The translations under genes and the position numbers were made by a program. The notes under the pieces are model-generated. The model was given only the letters and a program-made list of their open reading frames with translations. It ran no database searches and was not told the DNA's origin. Shown one piece after another: positions 26,230 through 34,711 of a DNA stretch of 64,000 nt. How positions within the stretch are numbered: the first letter of the stretch is position 1; every line of letters begins with the position of its first letter. Source of the stretch: Gp6-AA40 sp964505975 (GTDB lineage: Bacteria; Acidobacteriota; Vicinamibacteria; Vicinamibacterales; UBA2999); contig CAZDLW010000003.1 in the NCBI GenBank assembly GCA_964505975.1, forward strand, positions 1 to 64,000. The letters run 5' to 3'.

Positions 26230-28164
26230 ATGGTGGCTGACTTTCCCGATGAGGAGACCGAGGGGTCCATCCCAGACAGGTTCGAGCGGATGGCGCGCCG
26301 GTATCCGGAGCGGGTCGCCCTCGAGGGGCGCGTCCGGCCGCTGACGTACCGGGAACTGAATGCAGCGGCCAATCGTGTCTCACGAGCGATCCTCGCCCGC
26401 CGGGGAACGGCTCCTGAACCCGTCGCGCTGCTGTTCGAGCAGGGCACCGACGCTATCGTCGCGATGCTCGGTACGTTGAAGGCGGGAAAATTCTACGTGC
26501 CGCTCGATCCCGTTCATCCTGCCGCGAGAAACGCTCATATCCTGGACGAGACGGAGGCGGTCCTCGTCGCCATGCACGAGAGGACGTGCGAGCGCGCCAG
26601 CCAGATCCGTCCGGGACTCGACGTGCTGGATATCAACCAGCTCGAGTCTGGAATCTCCTCCGAAGACGTGGGACTTCGGATCGCTCCGGATGACCTCGCG
26701 TACGTGGCCTACACGTCGGGGTCCACCGGTGGCCCGAAGGGCGTGATGCAGACCCATCGCAACGTCCTTCACAAGACCAGGACACATACCCGCAGCGCCG
26801 GAATCTGCGCTGACGATCGTGTAGCCCTTCTCTATTCTCACGCGTCGAGTGGTTCCGTGCGCGACATTTTCGGCGCCCTTCTCAACGGGGCCGCACTGTG
26901 TCCCTTCGATGTCAACACGGAGGGCTTCGGTGGACTGGCTCGGTGGCTCGCTGAGCAGGAGATCTCCGTGTACAACTCCGCAGCCACCCTCTTTCGGCAC
27001 TTCGCGAACAGTCTGACGGGGCGGGAATCGTTTCCGCACCTGAGGCTGATTCATGTTGGCAGCGAGACCATCTACAAGAGCGACGCAGAGCTCTTCAGGA
27101 AGCACTTTGGGTCGGACTGTGTGTTCGTGGCGCGCCTGGGCTCGACCGAGTTCAGCCCCATCCGGGAATACTCCATCCGGAGCGACACTCGAATCACGGG
27201 AAACACCGTACCGGCGGGCTATGCAGCCGAGGGTGCCGACGTGCTCCTGCTCGACGAGACCGGTGCCGAGGTTCGTGTGAACGAAATCGGAGAGATAGCG
27301 GTGAGGAGCCGCTACCTGTTCCCCGGATATTGGCGGCGTCCCGACCTGACGCGATTGGCACTTGTCCAGGATCCGCAGAGTCCGCATCTGCGAATCTACA
27401 AGACAGGGGATCTCGGCCGCATGGGGCCCGATGGCTGCCTCGAGCATCTGGGGCGCAAGGACTTTCAGGTGAAGGTCCGCGGGTATCGCGTAGAAGTGCT
27501 CGAGATCGAGACGGTGCTCCGCAGCCTGGACTCGGTTCGCGAGGCGGCGGTTGTGGCAACGGAGGCGACATCTGGAGAACCACGCCTCGTTGCGTTCATC
27601 GTCGCCGCTCCGGCGGTGGCGGTGACGGCCGCCGATCTGGCGTCTCGTCTGCGCGAGATGCTGCCGGAGCACATGATCCCCCGGGCGTTCGCGTTCGTGG
27701 ATTCCCTGCCGCTGACGGCAACGGGAAAGATTGATCGTCGCGCCCTCCTGGCCCTGGCGCCGATGGACGGTGGGGCCGCGTCGTCTGTGGCACCGCGGAA
27801 CGCATTGGAAGCGCGGCTTGCCTCCATCTGGCAGACGGTGCTGAACACGCCGAAAGTCGGGATGACGGACAATGTGTTCGCGCTCGGGGCCACGTCGCTG
27901 GCCTGCCTCCGTGTCGTCAGCCAGATCGAGAAGGCGCTCGGTATCAGAGTGCCTGTGAGCACGCTCTTTCAGGCGCCTACGATTGCGGAGCTGGCGACGC
28001 TGATTGGCGATGCGGCTGCCGGCCGCGGACTATTCGCTGCGCGCGCTCCGGACCGTGGGCACCAAACCTCCATTCTTCTGGATTCACGGAGAGCTGAGCG
28101 ACGCGTGGCTCCCCCTGTACCTGGATCAGGATCAGCCGCTTTACGGCATCGTCCATCAAGGTGA
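26230..28164 (+). CDS. NRPS-like adenylation domain plus acyl carrier domain
   Basis: About 644 residues. Core adenylation motifs are present: AYTSGSTGGPKGVMQTH (A3), GEIAVRSRYLFPGYWRRPDLT, YKTGDLGRMGPDG (A7), RKDFQVKVRGYRVE (A8) and LPLTATGKIDRRAL (A10). A carrier domain follows with DNVFALGATSLACLRV, its Ser being the phosphopantetheine site. The position that usually holds the Asp contacting the substrate amino group (FDAS) reads SSGS, so the substrate may not be an ordinary alpha-amino acid. The real protein part ends near IAELATLIGD; the remaining ~50 residues read out of frame with the thioesterase coded from 28004. No condensation domain is present. It may activate an acyl or aminoacyl group to decorate the glycan. 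Confidence 0.85.
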   Translation: MVADFPDEETEGSIPDRFERMARRYPERVALEGRVRPLTYRELNAAANRVSRAILARRGTAPEPVALLFEQGTDAIVAMLGTLKAGKFYVPLDPVHPAARNAHILDETEAVLVAMHERTCERASQIRPGLDVLDINQLESGISSEDVGLRIAPDDLAYVAYTSGSTGGPKGVMQTHRNVLHKTRTHTRSAGICADDRVALLYSHASSGSVRDIFGALLNGAALCPFDVNTEGFGGLARWLAEQEISVYNSAATLFRHFANSLTGRESFPHLRLIHVGSETIYKSDAELFRKHFGSDCVFVARLGSTEFSPIREYSIRSDTRITGNTVPAGYAAEGADVLLLDETGAEVRVNEIGEIAVRSRYLFPGYWRRPDLTRLALVQDPQSPHLRIYKTGDLGRMGPDGCLEHLGRKDFQVKVRGYRVEVLEIETVLRSLDSVREAAVVATEATSGEPRLVAFIVAAPAVAVTAADLASRLREMLPEHMIPRAFAFVDSLPLTATGKIDRRALLALAPMDGGAASSVAPRNALEARLASIWQTVLNTPKVGMTDNVFALGATSLACLRVVSQIEKALGIRVPVSTLFQAPTIAELATLIGDAAAGRGLFAARAPDRGHQTSILLDSRRAERRVAPPVPGSGSAALRHRPSR

Positions 28165-29020
28165 AGACGGAAGTCCGGCCCGCTACACGACGGTCGAGGC
28201 CATGGCGGCACACCATCTCGACCTGATGCGCCGCCTTCAGGCCGATGGTCCGTACTATCTGGGGGGGTACTGTTTCGGGGGGTTGATTGCATTCGAGATG
28301 GCACACCACCTGAAAGCCAGTGGAGCGGAGGTGGGGCTGCTGATGGTGCTGGAACCCAGCCCGCTGGAGCGGTGTGGCGTATCGTCACTGTTGCCCTTGC
28401 CTAGCGACGCTCGCCCCAGATCGATCTGTGAACGAACCTCGCGCCACGCCCAGGCGTTGAAGACGCTGAAGTCGTCACAGCGGCTCGCGTATGTCGCTCG
28501 GGGCGTGCAGGGCAAGGTGTCGGCCTGGCTGTCGCCGTTACGGGGAGCTGGCAAGAACGCGCTCTGCCGGACGTACCACTGGCTGCGTATTCCCCTGCCG
28601 CGTTCGCTTCGAAGCTTCTACATCCTGGGAGTGTACCGGCGCGCGAGGGCCCATTACGCGCTGCGGACGTATCCGGGACCGGTCACGCTGTTCGTGGCGG
28701 CGGACTCCCCGCACAACAGACCGAGCTGGGAAGGGCTGGCTACCGGGGCGATCGACATCTACAACGTGCCGGGAGATCACCACTCCGTGCTGAGGGACCC
28801 GCACTCCGTGCGGGCGTGGGCCGGGATCCTTCAGAGATGCCTCGACAGTGCACGGAGACGCCAGGCGGCAGATTCGTCAGCGTGCGTCCCCTCTGCGGCC
28901 GACGAGCAGCGTATCGACGAGGTGGTGACGAGGAGGCCCGCGATCGAGGCGGTGTCGGCGGGTGAATCCTGTGCAGCTGCCGGTAGTGTCCTTCCTTCAT
29001 CCGATCCGGGGCATCGCTGA
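28010..29020 (+). CDS. Thioesterase domain (Cys-nucleophile type), in a different frame from the A-T gene
   Basis: About 336 residues of alpha/beta-hydrolase thioesterase. TKPPFFWIHGE opens the fold, GGYCFGG is the nucleophile elbow with Cys in place of the usual Ser, and PGDHHSVL supplies the catalytic His. The frame opens only after a TGA at 28001-28003 and overlaps the A-T gene by about 155 bases; no ribosome site precedes the ATG at 28010. Standalone A-T-TE proteins are normally one chain, so this is either a frameshift (real or a sequence error) or an overlapping separate gene. It would release the carrier-bound group onto an acceptor. Confidence 0.8.
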   Translation: MRLPAADYSLRALRTVGTKPPFFWIHGELSDAWLPLYLDQDQPLYGIVHQGEDGSPARYTTVEAMAAHHLDLMRRLQADGPYYLGGYCFGGLIAFEMAHHLKASGAEVGLLMVLEPSPLERCGVSSLLPLPSDARPRSICERTSRHAQALKTLKSSQRLAYVARGVQGKVSAWLSPLRGAGKNALCRTYHWLRIPLPRSLRSFYILGVYRRARAHYALRTYPGPVTLFVAADSPHNRPSWEGLATGAIDIYNVPGDHHSVLRDPHSVRAWAGILQRCLDSARRRQAADSSACVPSAADEQRIDEVVTRRPAIEAVSAGESCAAAGSVLPSSDPGHR

Positions 29021-29104
29021 ATAGAGCGCCCGAGCGCCGGCCCGGCTCTCCTGAGCGCCGTAGGCAATCGGGAGCATGGTGCGGTTGCTGACGTCACACA
29101 TGTC

Positions 29105-30961
29105 ATGACGGTACACGTTCTTGGAATCTCGGCCTTCTATCACGACTCGGCCGCGGCGATCCTGCGCGATGGCGAGATCGTGGCCGCCGCACAGGAGGAG
29201 CGCTTCACACGACAGAAGCACGACGCGCGATATCCGGAACATGCCATCGCGTTCTGTCTGGAGGCGGCGGGAGTGACCGCAGCCGACCTCGACGCCGTCG
29301 CCTTCTACGAGCGGCCGGTGGTGAAGCGCGAACGCTTGCTGGAGACGTATCTGGCGTGGGCCCCGAAAGGGTTCGAGCTGTTTCGCGAGTCGATGCCGAG
29401 ATGGGCGCAGCACACGCTCGACGTGCCGGACCGGATACGGGCCGGATTGCCCGGGTTTGGCGGCCGCGTCCATTGTGCCGATCACCACGAGTCCCACGCT
29501 GCCAGCGCGTTCTTTCCGGCGCCGTTCGACGAAGCGGCGATTCTGACCCTTGACGCCGTGGGCGAGTGGAGCACCAGCGCGATTGGCGTGGGCCGCGGAT
29601 CGCGGATCGCCCTCACTCACGAACAACGGTTCCCGCATTCGCTCGGCTTGCTGTATTCCGCGTTCACGTACTACGCGGGGTTCCGCGTCAATTCCGGCGA
29701 ATACAAGCTCATGGGGTTGGCGCCGTACGGGCAGCCCCGCTACGTGGATGTGATCTTGAAGCGGCTCGCGACACTGGCAGAGGACGGCTCGCTCGCGCTG
29801 GATATGCGGTACTTCGACTACGCCGCAGGCCTCACGATGACGTCGCCGTCGTTCGAGGAGCTGTTCGGCGGCCCGGCGCGTGAGCCGGAAGCGTTGATCA
29901 CGCAGAAGGAGATGGATCTGGCCGCGTCGGTGCAGGTCGTGTGCGAAGAGGCGATGCTGCGTGCGGCCCGTCACGTGCATGCCCTGACCGGGTTGCCAGA
30001 CCTCGTGATGGCCGGCGGTGTTGCGCTGAACTGCGTGGCAAACGGCCGCCTGCTCCGTGAGGGGCCCTTCGAGCGGATCTGGATTCAGCCGGCGGCCGGC
30101 GACGCCGGGGGAGCGCTTGGGGCTGCGCTGCTCGTCTGGCACCATCACATGGGCCGGTCCAGGCAGCCGCAGTGTGGGGATGCGCAGAAGGGATCGCTGC
30201 TCGGACCGATGTTCCCCAACGACGACATCGGGCTGTTTCTCGACGCCATGGGGGCCACGTACGATCGCGTGGAGGACGAGACGGAGCTGCTGGATCGTGT
30301 CTCGCGCCTCATCGCGGATGAGAAGGTCGTCGGGTGGTTCCAGGGGCCGATGGAGTTCGGCCCCCGCGCGCTGGGCTGCCGCAGCATCATCGGTGATCCG
30401 CGCTCGCCGCGGATGCAACAGAAGATGAACGTCGCCATCAAGTTTCGCGAATCCTTTCGCCCGTTTGCGCCCTGTGTGCTGCGCGAGCATGCCGACGAGT
30501 ACTTCGAGATGCGGGCTGGCGAGGAGAGCCCGTACATGCTCTTTGTCGCACCGGTGCGGCCAGAGCACCGGACGCCAATGAGCGAGGCGGATCGACAGAA
30601 GATGGCGGACCCGGATCTCAGGATTCGGCTGTCGGTTCCGCGATCGACGCTGCCGGCCATCACGCACGTCGACTACTCGGCGCGAGTGCAGACCGTCGAT
30701 GCTGGGCGTCACGGTCGCTTCTATCGGCTGATGCAGCGATTCCATGCGCTGACCGGTTGCCCGGTCGTCGTCAATACCAGCTTCAACATTCGCGGGGAGC
30801 CGATCGTGTGCACGCCCGAGGACGCGTATCGCTGTTTCATGGCGACCGATATGGACTGTCTCGTGCTGGAAGATCACATCCTATTGAAGGCGGATCAGGT
30901 GTTCAGCCTTCTGCCCGACATGGACGGCTATCGCAAGCGGTACTCGAGTGCCCTCGATTAG
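29105..30961 (+). CDS. O-carbamoyltransferase, canonical (NodU/CmcH family)
   Basis: A full-length 618-residue enzyme. It has GISAFYHDSAAAI at the start, EERFTRQKHDARYPEHAI, the metal-binding block DHHESHAASAF, GEYKLMGLAPYG, MAGGVALNCVANG, FGPRALGCRSIIGDPR and the C-terminal VNTSFNIRGEPIVCTPEDA. The family transfers a carbamoyl group from carbamoyl phosphate, via carbamoyl-adenylate, to a hydroxyl of a sugar or natural product. Gene order carbamoyltransferase - small membrane protein - SGNH hydrolase is widespread. The stop overlaps the next start by 14 bases. Confidence 0.95.
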   Translation: MTVHVLGISAFYHDSAAAILRDGEIVAAAQEERFTRQKHDARYPEHAIAFCLEAAGVTAADLDAVAFYERPVVKRERLLETYLAWAPKGFELFRESMPRWAQHTLDVPDRIRAGLPGFGGRVHCADHHESHAASAFFPAPFDEAAILTLDAVGEWSTSAIGVGRGSRIALTHEQRFPHSLGLLYSAFTYYAGFRVNSGEYKLMGLAPYGQPRYVDVILKRLATLAEDGSLALDMRYFDYAAGLTMTSPSFEELFGGPAREPEALITQKEMDLAASVQVVCEEAMLRAARHVHALTGLPDLVMAGGVALNCVANGRLLREGPFERIWIQPAAGDAGGALGAALLVWHHHMGRSRQPQCGDAQKGSLLGPMFPNDDIGLFLDAMGATYDRVEDETELLDRVSRLIADEKVVGWFQGPMEFGPRALGCRSIIGDPRSPRMQQKMNVAIKFRESFRPFAPCVLREHADEYFEMRAGEESPYMLFVAPVRPEHRTPMSEADRQKMADPDLRIRLSVPRSTLPAITHVDYSARVQTVDAGRHGRFYRLMQRFHALTGCPVVVNTSFNIRGEPIVCTPEDAYRCFMATDMDCLVLEDHILLKADQVFSLLPDMDGYRKRYSSALD

Positions 30962-31514
30962 GCCGCTGTCGCCGCTGGTGCTGTCTCTGCGCCGAGCGGA
31001 TACCATCGCGTTCTGGCTGCTGGGCACGACTCTCGTGTGCGTATCGCTCGGGCTCGTTGCGGCCGTATGGGGCGCGCAGTCCCCCTGGTTGTGGGGAGCG
31101 GGTGGAGTCAGCGTGCTGGTGCCGGGGCTCGTCTGGGAGCCCTGGTTCGAGACCGGCGTCAAGGCCTGGAACAAAGGAGCGCGTCTGGTCGCATCCGCCC
31201 TCCGCACCTACGTCCTGATGGTGTGTTACTACGTGCTGGTCGGCGCTGTCAGCCGAGCCGGGGCGTCGAGACATGTGGCGCCCGAGCCGGCCCCAGTCGC
31301 CTCCCGGTGGGCCGCTCGACGGGGACGCGACAGCCGTGAGGATGGGGCGTTGCCGTCCATGGAAGAACGGTGGCGGCAGGAGCTCAACGCCTCCGCGCAG
31401 CGGCCGGGACAGGGCTGGGTCCTGTGCCTGTTTCCGTGCGTGTTCCTGTTGCGTCTCCTGGGTGAGGAAGGCCACGACGGCGTGCCGCCGTCGAGTACGT
31501 ACACGCTCTATTAG
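30948..31514 (+). CDS. Small membrane protein, apparent SxtJ/DUF5989-like fusion
   Basis: A 188-residue protein. The first ~100 residues contain three hydrophobic segments with the SxtJ-like stretch WNKGARLVASALRTYVLMV. After a charged ~45-residue linker, the last ~40 residues (GWVLCLFPCVFLLRLLG, ending TYTLY) resemble DUF5989, a tiny single-span protein that usually ends in YTLF. Both families are commonly encoded next to carbamoyltransferases, normally as separate genes. The GTG at 30948 overlaps the carbamoyltransferase. Their role is unknown; they may anchor or support the carbamoyltransferase at the membrane. The assignment is by pattern, not by alignment. Confidence 0.65.
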   Translation: MPSIRPLSPLVLSLRRADTIAFWLLGTTLVCVSLGLVAAVWGAQSPWLWGAGGVSVLVPGLVWEPWFETGVKAWNKGARLVASALRTYVLMVCYYVLVGAVSRAGASRHVAPEPAPVASRWAARRGRDSREDGALPSMEERWRQELNASAQRPGQGWVLCLFPCVFLLRLLGEEGHDGVPPSSTYTLY

Positions 31515-31531
31515 CCGAGAGGAGGTCGAGT

Positions 31532-32665
31532 CTGTCGAGTTCCCTGACGCGTGCACTGCTTGCTGCTGTCGCGTTCGTTCCGGCAGTCGTGCTGCTCCTG
31601 CCGGCGTTGGCCGCGGCCCTCGCACTCTTTCTGTTCGCGGCGTGCGTGCGCACCCTCGGGCGCTTGCTCGAGCCGCGCTTCGTCTCGTGGACGGAGCTCA
31701 TCGCGTTCGACCAGAAGCTGGGGTGGAAGCCTCGGCCCGCGCTGGACACGCATTATCTGGCCGATTACGACGACGTCTTCCGCATCGTGACCGATCGGGA
31801 GGGGTGGCCGGGACGCCGCTCCATCGAGGAGAGCCCGGTGGTGGTTATCGGGGATTCGTTCGCATTCGGGTACGGGATGGATACGCCCCGATCGTTCGCG
31901 GAGCTCTGTCAGGTGTCCGTGAAGGCCGTCGGCGCACCCGGCTACAGCATGGTCCATGGCGTACGCCTGATGGAGGAATTCGGATCCCGCCTGTCCGGGA
32001 AGCTCGTCGTCTGGTTCGTGTACCTGGAGAACGATCTCCAGGACAACCTGGCGCCGGAGATGCGAGGGTACCGCACACCGTTCGTCAGACCGGCCCCTCG
32101 GGGCGGGTGGGAGATTGTCGACGATCACGTCTCACCCGCCACATGGCATTCCTCTCGCCTCGATAGGCGACGGCTCTTTCCGACATTCTGTGTCCCGGGT
32201 CCTTTGGCCGATCGGGCGTATGCGGCCAGCGACTACCTGATTTGTCGCGCGCACACAGCGTGCCACGGGGCCGGGGCCCATCTGGTGCTCGTGACCGTTC
32301 CGCATCCGATACAGCTGACCGCACCCGGTCGGGTGCGGCTGGCCGCCCTCAGCGGTAGTCCGGCGTCGTGCGACGCGACGCTGCCGGATCGCCGGATCGC
32401 CGAAAGTTGTCAATCGCGTGGTATTCCAATGGTGCCAGGTGCGGCCCGCCTGTCGTTCCGCCACTACAAGCGGCGTGAGGGCATTCACTGGAACGCACGG
32501 GGCCATCGCCGCATGGCGACGTTGCTCGATGAGCTGTACGGCAGCTTCACGTCGGGCACCCTGACCGCGCTCGTCCCCCACAGTGCTGCCGAACCTGCCT
32601 CGGTGTATGCCAGTGCAGACTGCAAGGGAGCGGCGGGCCCTCCCTCGCCCCTCTACCGGACGTGA
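31532..32665 (+). CDS. SGNH/GDSL hydrolase-like membrane-anchored protein
   Basis: About 377 residues if translated from a CTG at 31532; the first conventional start is GTG at 31589 (358 residues). The CTG is favoured because GGAGG (31521-31525) sits exactly six bases before it, while the GTG has no ribosome site; the longer form also gives a better hydrophobic signal-anchor. The hydrolase part has VVVIGDSFAFGYG (the catalytic Ser block) and EGIHWNARGHRRMA (Asp/His block of the SGNH fold). It may acetylate or deacylate glycan chains in the periplasm. It follows the SxtJ-like gene after 17 bases, and its stop overlaps the next start (GTGA). Confidence 0.75.
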   Translation: MSSSLTRALLAAVAFVPAVVLLLPALAAALALFLFAACVRTLGRLLEPRFVSWTELIAFDQKLGWKPRPALDTHYLADYDDVFRIVTDREGWPGRRSIEESPVVVIGDSFAFGYGMDTPRSFAELCQVSVKAVGAPGYSMVHGVRLMEEFGSRLSGKLVVWFVYLENDLQDNLAPEMRGYRTPFVRPAPRGGWEIVDDHVSPATWHSSRLDRRRLFPTFCVPGPLADRAYAASDYLICRAHTACHGAGAHLVLVTVPHPIQLTAPGRVRLAALSGSPASCDATLPDRRIAESCQSRGIPMVPGAARLSFRHYKRREGIHWNARGHRRMATLLDELYGSFTSGTLTALVPHSAAEPASVYASADCKGAAGPPSPLYRT

Positions 32666-33705
32666 TGGAGCACAAGGACCGGAGTGTGACGGTCCGTCGA
32701 AGAGGCCCGGGGCTGGTGACGCTGGAGCTGCTCACGAGAGCCTTCGCCCCCTCCTGCCGGACGTCGCGGCCCCCGTCCAAGACCGTAGCGATCGTCGTCC
32801 CCGTGTCGTCGCGGCCCGTACTGCTGCCGGAGGAAGAGATTGCGCTCCGCCATCTCTGTCACTTCCTCGGGCCGTACGACAAGTACTTCGCTGCCCCGAT
32901 CGGGTCGCCCATTCGGCGTGACGGCTTCGAGACGAGTCAATTTCCCAGGAAATTCTTCGGCTCGCCGGTCGCCCACAATCACCTGGTCTTCTGGCCGGAC
33001 TTCTATCGGACATTCGAGGAGTACGAGTACATTCTCATCTACCATCTCGACAGCCTCGTGTTCTCGGACGAACTGATGCGGTGGTGCAGAGCGGGGTGGG
33101 ATTACATCGGCGCGCCGTGGCTTCCGTGCGCAGACACGCCCTGGGTGAAAGAGGCGCGCGTCGGGAACGGGGGGTTCGCGCTGATGAAGGTGGAAAGCGT
33201 CCTCGACGTGCTCGACGCGCGATATCGACAGAAGCCGGCGTCGTACTGGGCCGACCTGCTGACCAGGAACGGGCGCTGGCTGCGACCCTTCTTCCGGACA
33301 CTCGAGTGGCTGCAGCCCCGCCTCCCCCCGTGGGACACCATGAGTCGCGTGACAGGCCGCTGGCGCGCCAGTGAGAACCCGACTGCATACGGGTACCACA
33401 ACGACCTGTTCTGGGCGTACGAGGCGGCAGACTATGTGCCTACCTTCAAGGTGGCACCGGTCGAGGATGGACTGCGGTTCGCATTCGAGGCGGCGCCGCG
33501 AACGTGCTTCGAGCTGAACGGCCGCCAGCTCCCTTTCGGCTGTCATGCCTGGACAAAGTTCGATCGCGGCTTCTGGGAGCCGCTCCTGTTGCCACCAGCG
33601 GGAACCGCTCCGGAGGCACAGCCGGAGTGGGTGCCCTCAGAAACGCCGTCCCCCGGCCCAGCACAGCCTCGGCCCCGCATCACTGACTCGCGAGCCGGAA
33701 GGTAG
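32662..33705 (+). CDS. DUF5672 family protein (putative sugar transferase), copy 2
   Basis: A 347-residue paralogue of the protein at 5756. It shares VAIVVPV, YDKYFAAPIG, YILIYHLDSLVF, GAPWLPC, VGNGGFALMKVE, FWAYEAADYVP and NGRQLPFGCHAW. The family is uncharacterised but glycosyltransferase-like. The C-terminal ~45 residues are Pro-rich and lack a counterpart in copy 1. The GTG at 32662 overlaps the previous stop; an ATG follows at once. It closes the long plus-strand block begun by copy 1, about 27 kb away. Confidence 0.75.
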   Translation: MMEHKDRSVTVRRRGPGLVTLELLTRAFAPSCRTSRPPSKTVAIVVPVSSRPVLLPEEEIALRHLCHFLGPYDKYFAAPIGSPIRRDGFETSQFPRKFFGSPVAHNHLVFWPDFYRTFEEYEYILIYHLDSLVFSDELMRWCRAGWDYIGAPWLPCADTPWVKEARVGNGGFALMKVESVLDVLDARYRQKPASYWADLLTRNGRWLRPFFRTLEWLQPRLPPWDTMSRVTGRWRASENPTAYGYHNDLFWAYEAADYVPTFKVAPVEDGLRFAFEAAPRTCFELNGRQLPFGCHAWTKFDRGFWEPLLLPPAGTAPEAQPEWVPSETPSPGPAQPRPRITDSRAGR

Positions 33706-33720
33706 ACGATCCGTGTGTCT

Positions 33721-34635
33721 TCAGGCGATCCGCTGCAGCCACAGACTGGCGCCGGTGTTGTGCAGGAACAATGGCATCTCCGCTTCGAAGCGATCCCGAT
33801 GAAAGTGCTCGAGATAGGTGTTGAAGAATACGATGCGGTATGCGTAGTTGAACGTCAGGAAGGCGCGCACCATGTAGGCCTCGTTCCAGGCCCGTCCTTC
33901 GGCGACCCACTCACGAAAATACTCGAATGGGTACGGCACATCGTGGACGTGAACGTACACACCTGCCGCAAGCGTGGGGAGCACCTCGGTGAGCAGGTAG
34001 ACCACGTCGCTGCCGATCTTGGCGACATGGCTGGAGTCGATGAAGAGCATGTCGTTCGCCTCGAGCGTCGCGAACAGGGCCCGATCCACATGCTGTACCG
34101 GTGATGCGAGAAGCGTGATGCGGTTCCGGTCTTCTGCGCGGAGGACCGACAGCAGGCGGTCAGGATGGGGCTCGATGAAGGTACATTGGATGCGGCCATC
34201 GAAGAACAGCTCGTTCGTGTCGAGCATCAGCGCGGACGAGAAGCCAGAGCCGACCTCAATGATCCGCTGAGGACGTACGTGGCGCATCATGCAATACAGA
34301 GTGAGGCCGTCCGCGTGCGAGAACATCGGGTTCTCGAAGTAGTATCGCCGTCCTCCCGCCGAGAACGGCTGCTCATGGTAGTACGTCACGAAGTCGTCGA
34401 ACAGTGCGAGCTGATCCGCTTCACGGAGGTCGATGCCCGACAGCTCTGCCGGCACGCTCCACAAGCGAGAGGTCCGCAGCGACTGGTCGAAATCTGGCAG
34501 CGGCGAATAGAAGTGACCCGGTGGGACGAAGCCGCATCCTCGCAGCAGGGTCTCACGCTCCGCCAGGAGTCGAGCCGTTCCCGGCAGGTGCCGAGCGACG
34601 TACGCGGCGCACCGTTTCACGATTCTCTTCACCAT
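33721..34635 (-). CDS. Class I SAM-dependent methyltransferase (Methyltransf_24-like)
   Basis: A 304-residue protein on the opposite strand, meeting the DUF5672 gene tail to tail 15 bases apart. The SAM-binding region is RIIEVGSGFSSALML with CTFIEPHPDRL after it, and LFIDSSHVAKIGSDV is the acidic metal-dependent-type motif seen in family 24 methyltransferases. The YYFENPMFSHAD block is typical of the polysaccharide-locus members. It may methylate a glycan residue. The ATG faces the plus-strand epimerase across a 76-base divergent gap. Confidence 0.85.
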   Translation of the reverse strand: MVKRIVKRCAAYVARHLPGTARLLAERETLLRGCGFVPPGHFYSPLPDFDQSLRTSRLWSVPAELSGIDLREADQLALFDDFVTYYHEQPFSAGGRRYYFENPMFSHADGLTLYCMMRHVRPQRIIEVGSGFSSALMLDTNELFFDGRIQCTFIEPHPDRLLSVLRAEDRNRITLLASPVQHVDRALFATLEANDMLFIDSSHVAKIGSDVVYLLTEVLPTLAAGVYVHVHDVPYPFEYFREWVAEGRAWNEAYMVRAFLTFNYAYRIVFFNTYLEHFHRDRFEAEMPLFLHNTGASLWLQRIA

Positions 34636-34711
34636 CTTCGATCATACCTGCCCGTCGTTTCACACCACGGGTCGGGATCGGGGCTCGGCTCGACGCCGGG
34701 CCGCACATGAT

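Noticed and set aside
28997..30877. Long minus-strand frame (about 626 residues)
   Set aside because: Antisense of the canonical carbamoyltransferase.
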